A stretch of DNA of 5,593 nt from Chlorobiota bacterium (GTDB lineage: Bacteria; Bacteroidota; Ignavibacteria; SZUA-365; JAADGX01), in contig JAADGX010000318.1 in NCBI GenBank assembly GCA_013152135.1, positions 10,103 through 15,695 of the forward strand, in the 5' to 3' direction. The first letter of the stretch is position 1. The number at the start of each line of letters is the position of its first letter. Below are positions 1 to 5,593 of this stretch, piece after piece. The translations under genes and the position numbers were made by a program. The notes beneath the pieces were generated by a model, which saw only the letters and a program-made list of their open reading frames with translations, was not told the DNA's origin and made no database searches.

Positions 1-825
1 GGTTGGGATGCATCGACGGGATACGTGGTGCCGACAACGATCGATCCCGGCCTGGGCTACTGGGTCCGGCTTGATCCGGGAGCAAGTCTGAAAATGCAGA
101 CAAGCGGTTTCACGGGCGGATTGGTCTCGAAGACGGCGTACCAGCGTTTGAGCGAAGAAATCACGCTTGCGGGATACTTGACCGTCTCCTCGAATGATGG
201 AACCCTGCAAGCGCTGTACCTGAGCGCTGAGCCGATGGATGCTGAAGCCACGGACATTCTTCAGTTGCCGTTCCGTCCACCTACGGGATTGCCGGATATC
301 CGCACGGAACTGGGCACGAGATACGCCGTTCCCGGTACGAACGAAATACTCATCCAGGGGAATGGGGAGATAACACTGGCATTTCATGGCGTTCCCGGGG
401 CGATCATCCGTTGCACGCTGTTCGATTCCCAGGGAGAAATCCTGTATGAGTACTCCGAAGGAAGCAACCAGGCGCTGACCCTCAACGTCCGGAACGGCGT
501 CCGCCTTCGTCTGCAGTATTCGGCGCGCGTGCCGGAAGCGCTCCGTTTTGCTCTCAACCAGAATTTCCCCAATCCCTTCCGTGTTTCGTCTGGGACGAAC
601 ATTCCTTACGAGCTGGAGTATCAGGGATTTACGGAAATCGAAATTCATGATATCCTGGGGCGGAAGGTACGAACCCTGATTTCTTTGAATGCTTCAACCG
701 GCAAGCATTCAGTTTACTGGGATGGCCGCAATGACGTTGGTCAACCCGTGCTGCCTGGATTGTACGTTGTGCAGCTAACATCGGGAACAAAATCCCAATC
801 CATGATTCTTTCGGTCGTCAAGTAA
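1..825 (+). CDS. Secreted multidomain protein with C-terminal T9SS type A sorting domain (5' end missing)
   Basis: The frame is open from base 1 and gives 274 residues before a TAA stop, so the true start lies outside the window; a GTG at 25 is internal. Residues 1-32 are the end of a GWN module, with GYWVRL at 19-24, closely resembling a copy in the 948-aa protein downstream. Residues 66-103 carry a degenerate proline-rich motif (LPFRPPTGLPDIR, 89-101) that also occurs in the next gene. Residues 104-178 look like a beta-rich spacer. Residues 180-274 are a Por-secretion/FlgD-Ig-like sorting domain: LNQNFPNPF (185-193), IHDILGRKVRTL (215-226), YWDGRNDVGQPVLPGLYVVQL (239-259, in part) and a hydrophobic end SMILSVVK. 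In known T9SS cargo this domain targets the protein across the outer membrane and is usually cleaved. The function of the missing N-terminal part cannot be told. The sorting-domain call is very strong; the biological role is unknown. Confidence 0.9.
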   Translation, partial: GWDASTGYVVPTTIDPGLGYWVRLDPGASLKMQTSGFTGGLVSKTAYQRLSEEITLAGYLTVSSNDGTLQALYLSAEPMDAEATDILQLPFRPPTGLPDIRTELGTRYAVPGTNEILIQGNGEITLAFHGVPGAIIRCTLFDSQGEILYEYSEGSNQALTLNVRNGVRLRLQYSARVPEALRFALNQNFPNPFRVSSGTNIPYELEYQGFTEIEIHDILGRKVRTLISLNASTGKHSVYWDGRNDVGQPVLPGLYVVQLTSGTKSQSMILSVVK

Positions 826-837
826 GAGGAGACAACA
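824..837 (+). promoter_or_regulatory. Ribosome binding site of the 375-aa gene, overlapping the upstream stop codon
   Basis: AAGAGGAG at 824-831 is purine-rich. Its AGGAG core (827-831) sits 6 nt before the ATG at 838 and begins 2 nt after the upstream TAA (823-825). It fixes the start of the downstream gene and leaves no room for a promoter between the stop and the ATG, so co-transcription and possibly translational coupling of the two genes are likely. Confidence 0.75.
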
Positions 838-1965
838 ATGAAAGCACTACAACTTTCAAGCACAATAATATTGATGCTGATAATCGGGACGGCCGTCACC
901 GCGCAAGAACAACGTGGCGTGACCGTGGCATTTACAGTAAGTAACGGCCAGGGGATGTCTCAGCACCTGTTCCTTGGGATCATGGAAGGAGCAACCCGCG
1001 GCATTGATCCATCGTTCATGGAGTCCGAATTACCGCCGACTCCTCCGAACGAGATTTTCGACACACGGGTCATCAGTACACCGGCGAAATCCGACCTGGG
1101 CCTCGGTTCGTTGTCGGATTTCAGGCCAGTAGCGAGCACATCTGATCCATTTACGGAGGTCTATACAATAGCATACCAGGCCGGGGTTGGAGCATCGTCG
1201 GTGGTCATCGGGTGGGCGACCCCGCTCCCGGCCCGCGTGACGAAAATGTTGATTGACGGGCAGGATGTAACGCCCATGGATGAAGTCACGACGTCGTTCG
1301 CACAGGGCCAAGCAACGGTTGAAATAACGTATAATTACAAACCACTGCGTTTTGAAGCGAATCCTGTTGAACTGTTCCTGGATGCAAGTAACCGCCAGCC
1401 GCCTCCATCAACAACCGTGGAGATCACGCCTGTCGGCGATTCCCAGGCGGGTTGGAGTATCCAGAAGGACGCCAACTGGCTCGACGTCCTTCCCCAATCA
1501 GGTACGGGAAAACAGACGGTTACCGTGCGGGTGAATACCAGCTTGTTGCCGGCCGGGACGTACAATACAACGCTCGAGGTGCGCTCTCCGGTGTATCCCG
1601 CTCGACTTGATATACCGGTAACCCTGCGAATGACGGTCGGCATCTCTGAAGTTTCCGCGCCTAATGGTATGAACCTGAAGCAGAATTATCCGAATCCGTT
1701 TGGTTCCGCCACCGGAAGTGCGAGTACTGCAACCTGGATCGAGCTTGAGCTCGGACAGCGGGACATTAGCGAGCAGGTATCGCTCAAGGTCTTTGATATC
1801 TTCGGAAGGGAAGTCGCGGATCTTTCACCTTTGATCAAGCAAGTTCCGGGTGGTCAGATACTTCGCTATGCCCCGCAGAACCTGGTATCAGGTATCTATA
1901 CATATCGCTTGCGCCAGGGGCGCTACATCCTGGCGCGGAGCATGGTTATCCTGTCGAGACCATGA
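838..1965 (+). CDS. Exported BACON-like domain protein with T9SS sorting domain
   Basis: The product has 375 residues. The ATG is supported by an AGGAG site 6 nt upstream. Residues 1-22 form a Sec signal peptide (a hydrophobic stretch ending in AVTA, then QEQ). Residues 28-166 are a beta-rich module with the motif ESELPPTPPNEIFDTR (62-77) and a later DFRP, which I associate with T9SS cargo of Ignavibacteria-like bacteria but cannot tie to a named function. Residues 169-267 look like a BACON/Ig-like domain: W206, the NWLDVLPQSG block (213-222), LPAGTYNTTLEVRS (237-250) and IPVTLRMTV. Residues 278-375 are a Por-secretion sorting domain: LKQNYPNPF (280-288), VFDIFGREVADL (318-329) and SGIYTYRL (351-358). 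A Ser/Ala/Thr/Gly-rich insert follows NPF, where many relatives have NPTTxI. No catalytic residues are visible. The protein is probably non-enzymatic, secreted or surface-attached, and co-expressed with the preceding gene. Architecture is confident; function is unknown. Confidence 0.92.
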   Translation: MKALQLSSTIILMLIIGTAVTAQEQRGVTVAFTVSNGQGMSQHLFLGIMEGATRGIDPSFMESELPPTPPNEIFDTRVISTPAKSDLGLGSLSDFRPVASTSDPFTEVYTIAYQAGVGASSVVIGWATPLPARVTKMLIDGQDVTPMDEVTTSFAQGQATVEITYNYKPLRFEANPVELFLDASNRQPPPSTTVEITPVGDSQAGWSIQKDANWLDVLPQSGTGKQTVTVRVNTSLLPAGTYNTTLEVRSPVYPARLDIPVTLRMTVGISEVSAPNGMNLKQNYPNPFGSATGSASTATWIELELGQRDISEQVSLKVFDIFGREVADLSPLIKQVPGGQILRYAPQNLVSGIYTYRLRQGRYILARSMVILSRP

Positions 1966-1983
1966 GGCAGGAGTTACTGAAAC

Positions 1984-2017
1984 CGGCTGCGCGATGACAA
2001 GCGGAGATGCGCAGCCG
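1984..2017 (+). terminator. GC-rich hairpin after the 375-aa gene (terminator-like, no U tract)
   Basis: CGGCTGCGC (1984-1992) is perfectly complementary to GCGCAGCCG (2009-2017), giving a 9-bp stem with a 16-nt loop, starting 18 nt after the TGA stop. No run of T follows, so this is not a textbook intrinsic terminator. It could instead protect the 3' end of the upstream message or partly attenuate transcription into the 948-aa gene. The pairing is read directly; the role is inferred. Confidence 0.45.
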
Positions 2018-2066
2018 AACCAGTGACCGGATAGAATAACGGAGAGTTCAAATACTTATTTCCTAC

Positions 2067-2077
2067 GGGAGAGAACT
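2067..2077 (+). promoter_or_regulatory. Ribosome binding site of the 948-aa gene
   Basis: GGGAGAGA at 2067-2074 lies 3 nt before the ATG at 2078. Together with the signal peptide that begins immediately at this ATG, it supports the chosen start. Confidence 0.6.
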
Positions 2078-4924
2078 ATGAAGCGTATCCTGATTATCAC
2101 GCTGACCCTATTATGTTTTGTCATCTCGATCGGAAAAGCACAGTATTCAAGTGTGAACCGATTTCTATCCGTGACCGGTTCCGGGTACGTGTCGGTTCCG
2201 TACGCTTACGAGCTGAATGAAAACCTTGGGAGCTACGGGGCTTTGAGTATCGACGCCTGGGTTTATCCTTCCACTATTCCCAAGGAGATGACGATCGTGG
2301 GAAATGATTGGAAGAAGGGCTACTGGTTTGGCGTGACTTCGCAGGGAAGACTCCGGTTCTATCCGAACGGGAACTTGCGTTATGACGGCAAAGGGGCGAT
2401 CCCAACGGGCCAGTGGTCACACGTGGCGGTAAGCCTGGATGTATGGACGAATTCGCTCCGGTTTTATATCAACGGGAAGCTGGATATTTCCATCACCATT
2501 CCACAGACGTACATCGGTTATAACACCACCGACCTGCGGATCGGAGCTGACCGTTTGGGGAAATCTCCGGATTATTACTGGCAAGGGCACCTGGATGAGG
2601 TGCGGATATGGAACAGCAGCATTGCTTTCGACTTTGCCAGCGGCTTGTTGTACAAGATCCCTCACGGTGTTTATTACGGCAAATATGGGAGATCCCTCGT
2701 GGCGGGTTGGCGGTTAAACGGGAACGCAACTGGAATTGCCGGGCGATTCAGCGGATCCCTCTCCGGCAGCGGAACCTATCGTAGCGCTCCCGACCCTCCT
2801 CACTATTCACGAATATGCGCCATTTTCCGGAATCGATCGGGACGTGACCTGTTCGATGAAGATTATTTCGAGATACGGCATTCATCATCGATTTCTTTCG
2901 TCCAGAATTTCACGCTCGAATGCTGGGTGAAACCGTCCTCGAAAAATGGAAATGCGTCGTACCAAACCTTTATACAGAAAGGATCGCAGTCCGGCAAAAC
3001 CTGGTCGTACTGGCTCGGCTTGAACAAGAGTAACAGGAAGGTGCGTTTCGTTCCGAATGGGGACTTCAACAGTGGCCTGGAAAGCTCGATTCAAATCTCG
3101 TCTGGATCGTGGACACATGTTGCGGCCCGCTACCGGTTTTCCGGCGGAAAGCGCACGGCAACGTTGTTTATCAACGGAACATTTGCTGGTAGCAAGACCT
3201 ATTCGAAGGATGCTTCACCGAACCAGTACGCGCTTTTGATCGGAAGATCCGATACGGAAGACCTACAGGCCAGTGGATACGGCTTTTCCGGATCGATCGA
3301 CGAAGTTCGCCTCTGGAGTGTAGCTCGTAGTGATGACGAAATCAGGGATAATTATCGGCGGGAGTTTGGCGGTCCCCAAACAGGTTTGGTCGGTGCCTAT
3401 CACTTCGACGGTGATATCATTGACTATTCAGGAAAAGCAAACGACGGGAACCATACACTTGCCAGTTCCTCGTACATCTACTTCCTGAACGCTTCTGATC
3501 TGCCCTCGCAGCCTACGGTCCGGTTGATTACTCCTAACGGTGGCAATACCTATGATATTGGAACAACAGTGAAGATAAATTGGACCGCTACAGGTCTTCA
3601 TGATGTGCGCCTCAAATTGTCACGTGATGGTGGAAAGACATATAATGAGATCATCGCTTCATCCGTCGCCGCGAAACTTGGTTTTTATATCTGGGTGGCA
3701 ACCGGTCCGGAGACTCAGAACGCGCGGGTCCAGGTGACAACCCCAAGCCCTACGCCTATATCGGATGAAAGCAACAAATCATTTACTATTGTCGAGCCAA
3801 TTCCTGTAATGTATGTGTGGCCGCAAAGTTTATCTTTCACCGCGTTTCAGAATGGGAACCTGCCACCTTCACAAACAGTCTTTCTCCAGAACACGAACGG
3901 GGGGACGCTCGTTTGGGACGCAACCCCCGGGAGCCTGGGATGGATGGAGGTTTCCCCCGCTACTGGAAACGCGAACATTGATTCCTTTCACGTCTCCATG
4001 ACGACCACGGATATGCAGGAAGGGGTCTATTACGATCAGGTCACGGTCGGCGGCAACGCGGTCAACGCGGGAATAACGATCAATGTCCGGTATCTCATAA
4101 CAACCAAGCCGGTGCATTCTATCGCGGGTAGAGTTTCCGATGGTAAAAAGGGAATCGGGAACGTCAAGATCACCGTCACGGGCGAAGTGACAAACGAAAC
4201 CACAACGAATCCTGACGGGAGTTATTCGCAGGATGGCCTGCCGGAAGGCAATTATACGGTAACACCTGTCAGTCCGTACTACGATTTCTCGCCTTCGTCA
4301 CGCGCGCTTGAGCCGCTGAATAAAAATGAAATCCAGCTTAACTTTCTTGCCAAGGCAAAGCGTGGCGCCGCCCTTCTGCGATACAAAAAAGGATGGAACC
4401 TTATCTCTCTCCCCCTTGTCCCATCGACAAGCAAACTGACCGCCTTGTTCCCGGACGCGGACGAGCCTGCATATTACTACGCCCAGGATTCAGGGTATGT
4501 ATCCACGACGTCATTGGTGTTTGGAATAGGTTACTGGGTGCGATTCAAACGGACTGACAGCGTTACGGTACAGGGCATGCTCCAGGGGACGATGGAGGCG
4601 ATTCTTCGCTCGGCCTTCGGAGGTTGGAACTTGATCGGAATGACTGCCGGTCCCCTGTTGCTTGGAACAATCGAGCAGGTCCCCGAGAACTCGATCCAGG
4701 TTGTGTATGAATACGATCCCTACTTGGGGTATTTTCTCCCCATCGGCGGCGTGCTCCGTCCCGGACGCGCATATTTCGTAAAGGTTGTTCGTGACGTTTC
4801 CGTACGTTTTGTGTCTTCGACATTTGCGCCATACATTCCACCTTGGAATTCATTCACTTTCCCAAGTGCAAAGGTTATTCGCGACGGTGTTAACTTGCCG
4901 CCACCACCGCCTCCTATGGAATAG
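2078..4924 (+). CDS. Large exported LamG-domain surface protein with Kre9-like, BACON-like, CarboxypepD_reg-like and GWN modules
   Basis: The product has 948 residues. A signal peptide spans 1-21 (MKRILIITLTLLCFVIS core, cleavage near GKA-Q). Two LamG/concanavalin-like units follow, about 28-248 and 249-476. They share WSHVAV/WTHVAA (113, 345), FYPNG/FVPNG (94, 324), YING/FING (130, 364), HLDEVRIW/SIDEVRLW (171, 406) and a LVAGWRLNG/LVGAYHFDG tail. Residues 480-572 match Kre9/Knh1-like Ig domains (TPNGGNTYDIGTTVKINWTA). Residues 577-672 are BACON-like (PQSLSFTA, GTLVWDA, GWMEVSPATG, EGVYYDQVTV). Residues 679-758 are carboxypeptidase-regulatory-like (IAGRVSDGKKGIGNVKITV, PDGSYSQDGLPEGNYTV). 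Residues 770-912 hold two GWN modules (GWNLISLP...GYWVRF; GWNLIGM...GRAYFVKV). The C-terminus is PPPPPPME with no T9SS sorting domain. LamG units commonly bind glycans or proteins, so an adhesive or scaffold role is plausible but inferred. No enzyme motif was seen. Confidence 0.93.
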   Translation: MKRILIITLTLLCFVISIGKAQYSSVNRFLSVTGSGYVSVPYAYELNENLGSYGALSIDAWVYPSTIPKEMTIVGNDWKKGYWFGVTSQGRLRFYPNGNLRYDGKGAIPTGQWSHVAVSLDVWTNSLRFYINGKLDISITIPQTYIGYNTTDLRIGADRLGKSPDYYWQGHLDEVRIWNSSIAFDFASGLLYKIPHGVYYGKYGRSLVAGWRLNGNATGIAGRFSGSLSGSGTYRSAPDPPHYSRICAIFRNRSGRDLFDEDYFEIRHSSSISFVQNFTLECWVKPSSKNGNASYQTFIQKGSQSGKTWSYWLGLNKSNRKVRFVPNGDFNSGLESSIQISSGSWTHVAARYRFSGGKRTATLFINGTFAGSKTYSKDASPNQYALLIGRSDTEDLQASGYGFSGSIDEVRLWSVARSDDEIRDNYRREFGGPQTGLVGAYHFDGDIIDYSGKANDGNHTLASSSYIYFLNASDLPSQPTVRLITPNGGNTYDIGTTVKINWTATGLHDVRLKLSRDGGKTYNEIIASSVAAKLGFYIWVATGPETQNARVQVTTPSPTPISDESNKSFTIVEPIPVMYVWPQSLSFTAFQNGNLPPSQTVFLQNTNGGTLVWDATPGSLGWMEVSPATGNANIDSFHVSMTTTDMQEGVYYDQVTVGGNAVNAGITINVRYLITTKPVHSIAGRVSDGKKGIGNVKITVTGEVTNETTTNPDGSYSQDGLPEGNYTVTPVSPYYDFSPSSRALEPLNKNEIQLNFLAKAKRGAALLRYKKGWNLISLPLVPSTSKLTALFPDADEPAYYYAQDSGYVSTTSLVFGIGYWVRFKRTDSVTVQGMLQGTMEAILRSAFGGWNLIGMTAGPLLLGTIEQVPENSIQVVYEYDPYLGYFLPIGGVLRPGRAYFVKVVRDVSVRFVSSTFAPYIPPWNSFTFPSAKVIRDGVNLPPPPPPME

Positions 4925-4962
4925 ATTTTTCATCAAACCTTAAGCAAATCCGGTCACGTTGG

Positions 4963-4997
4963 CAGGGACAAGACCCAGGCGGTCGGTACTGTCCCTG
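4963..4997 (+). terminator. Hairpin downstream of the 948-aa gene (possible terminator)
   Basis: CAGGGACA (4963-4970) pairs perfectly with TGTCCCTG (4990-4997) over 8 bp. Inside it GACC (4972-4975) can pair with GGTC (4981-4984) around a 5-nt loop, leaving an asymmetric internal bulge. It lies about 40 nt after the TAG stop and upstream of a candidate promoter, a sensible place for termination. No T run follows directly; the nearest is TTTTT at 5031-5035. The pairing is seen; the terminator role is a moderate inference. Confidence 0.45.
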
Positions 4998-5032
4998 GCG
5001 GATGTTAGTACGTCAGATGTTCAATATTCCTT

Positions 5033-5063
5033 TTTGTCCGCACCATTGAGAGGGTTACTTTTC
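5033..5063 (+). promoter_or_regulatory. Candidate Bacteroidota-type promoter for the TonB receptor gene
   Basis: TTTG at 5033-5036, a 19-nt spacer and TACTTTTC at 5056-5063 fit the Bacteroidota primary sigma factor pattern (TTG near -33, TAnnTTTG near -7), with only the last base of the -7 box differing. Transcription would start around 5068-5072, leaving a leader of about 50 nt before the ATG at 5122. Its place between a hairpin and a new gene supports a separate transcription unit. Confidence 0.5.
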
Positions 5064-5121
5064 CCGTGAATGCAGCAGTTGAATACCGACACACGGCGCT
5101 GTTATTATCACTCGGGTTGAA

Positions 5122-5593
5122 ATGTCTGGAAAAGTCCTCTGTATCGTTCTCCTGGCGCTAACCGCAACGTTGAATTACAACCCGGTATTATTCGCCCAGG
5201 ATGACAAACCGGTCGGTGAGATCACCGGTGTGGTCAGGGAAGCGAAAAGTCATTCGCCGCTGCTGGGGGTGAACGTGATTATCGTGGGATTATTGAAAGG
5301 CGCGGCCACGGATGAAAACGGCGCCTTCGTCATCCGCAATGTTCCCCCAGGAATCTACACTGTAAAAGCATCCATGGTCGGTTACGTCACGCAGGTGAAG
5401 ACCGACGTTGTCGTGGCCCCAAGCCGCCAGACCCGCCTCGTATTCGAAATGGCGGAGGCCGTGCTTGAAATGGGCGAAGTAACGGTTACAGCGGATTACT
5501 TTTCCCGGAGGCAGGAGTTGTCCACAAGCGCCCACACCCTGAATTACGAGGAAATACGGCGTTCGCCGGGAGCCGCGGAAGATATCAGCAGGG
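5122..5593 (+). CDS. TonB-dependent receptor, N-terminal part (runs off the right edge)
   Basis: The frame is open from the ATG at 5122 to the window end: 157 complete codons plus one base. The ATG is the first usual start after an in-frame TGA at 5080. Residues 1-25 form a signal peptide (CIVLLALTA core, ending VLFA-Q). Residues 34-110 are a carboxypeptidase-regulatory-like domain (ITGVVREAKSHSPLLGVNV, ATDENGAFVIRNVPPGIYTV, VGYVTQV, RLVFEM). Residues 117-157 begin the plug (MGEVTVTA, then LSTSAHTLNYEEIRRSPGAA and EDISR), the typical layout of FCB-group TonB-dependent receptors. Such proteins are outer-membrane barrels that import siderophores, glycans, cobalamin or peptides using TonB-ExbBD energy; the substrate cannot be told here. 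It is not clearly SusC-like, and no SusD-like gene lies upstream. No strong Shine-Dalgarno precedes the ATG (only CTCGGG), unlike the neighbouring genes. The family call is strong; the start is probable. Confidence 0.9.
   Translation, partial: MSGKVLCIVLLALTATLNYNPVLFAQDDKPVGEITGVVREAKSHSPLLGVNVIIVGLLKGAATDENGAFVIRNVPPGIYTVKASMVGYVTQVKTDVVVAPSRQTRLVFEMAEAVLEMGEVTVTADYFSRRQELSTSAHTLNYEEIRRSPGAAEDISR

Larger units (their letters stand above)
1966..2077 (+). other. Intergenic spacer with a hairpin and the ribosome binding site of the next gene
   Basis: This 112-nt gap holds a GC-rich hairpin (listed separately) and a purine-rich leader before the ATG at 2078. I saw no good TTG/TAnnTTTG promoter pair. 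TACTTATT (2053-2060) is only a partial match to the -7 box and has no TTG at the right distance. The 948-aa gene may therefore be read through from upstream or use a promoter I cannot recognise. Confidence 0.6.

Noticed and set aside
1030..1311. Antisense open frame of 93 codons within the 375-aa gene
   Set aside because: It lies opposite a well-supported coding frame, has an Arg/Cys-rich composition typical of shadow translation, and shows no recognisable domain.
2053..2060. TACTTATT as a -7 box for the 948-aa gene
   Set aside because: It mismatches the TTTG part of the consensus at two positions and lacks a TTG about 19 nt upstream.
4563..4853. Antisense open frame of 96 codons opposite the GWN modules
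   Set aside because: The sense frame encodes clear GWN/GYWV motifs; the antisense product is Arg/Pro/Ser-rich with no domain or ribosome binding site of note.
4898..4918. CCN-rich run at the end of the 948-aa gene as a microsatellite or phase-variation tract
   Set aside because: It encodes six prolines with mixed codons and is not a perfect repeat, so slippage is unlikely.
5001..5021. Direct repeat GATGTT (5001-5006 and 5016-5021) upstream of the candidate promoter
   Set aside because: Six bases repeated once at 15-nt spacing is expected by chance and has too little support for an operator.
5066..5161. Possible 31-codon leader peptide starting with GTG and overlapping the receptor start
   Set aside because: It has no ribosome binding site, starts at or before the predicted transcription start, and has no attenuation-like codon run.
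5290..5535. Antisense open frame of 81 codons
   Set aside because: It is opposite the carboxypeptidase-regulatory and plug region of the TonB receptor, which is clearly coding on the + strand.
2078..5593. A SusCD-type glycan uptake locus
   Set aside because: The LamG protein has no SusD-like (TPR/RagB) features or lipobox, no glycoside hydrolase is visible, and the receptor fragment does not reach any SusC-specific region.

Overview
The window (about 50-53% GC by eye) looks like chromosomal DNA from a free-living member of the Bacteroidota/FCB superphylum. An Ignavibacteria- or Kapabacteria-like lineage, or a relative, is more likely than a classical gut Bacteroides. The reasons are two C-terminal type IX secretion (T9SS, Por secretion) sorting domains with the QNxPNPF signature, BACON-like and GWN/GYWV modules typical of secreted proteins in these lineages, and a TonB-dependent receptor with an N-terminal carboxypeptidase-regulatory-like domain. 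The lineage is an inference from protein style, not a database match.

Layout: all four genes lie on the + strand. (1) 1-825 is the 3' part of a secreted multidomain protein that ends in a T9SS sorting domain. (2) 838-1965 follows after 12 nt, its ribosome binding site touching the previous stop codon. It encodes a 375-aa exported protein with an ELPPxPP-type N-terminal module, a BACON-like domain and a T9SS sorting domain. A 112-nt gap (1966-2077) holds a GC-rich hairpin. (3) 2078-4924 encodes a 948-aa exported protein: two LamG/concanavalin-like units, a Kre9-like Ig domain, a BACON-like domain, a carboxypeptidase-regulatory-like domain and two GWN modules. It lacks a recognisable sorting domain and ends in six prolines. 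A 197-nt gap (4925-5121) holds a second hairpin and a good candidate for a Bacteroidota-type promoter. (4) 5122 to the right edge is the N-terminal 157 codons of a TonB-dependent receptor, cut off within the start of its plug.

How they may work together: genes 1-3 look like a set of surface or extracellular cargo proteins sharing a pool of modules. At least genes 1 and 2 would pass through Sec and then T9SS. The LamG units of gene 3 suggest glycan or protein adhesion. The TonB receptor appears to start its own transcription unit, and no substrate can be assigned. No RNA gene, CRISPR array, insertion sequence or enzyme with a recognisable active site was seen. I found no convincing new biological system. 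The most distinctive points are the proline-rich module shared by genes 1 and 2, the GWN modules shared by genes 1 and 3, and the missing sorting domain in gene 3.
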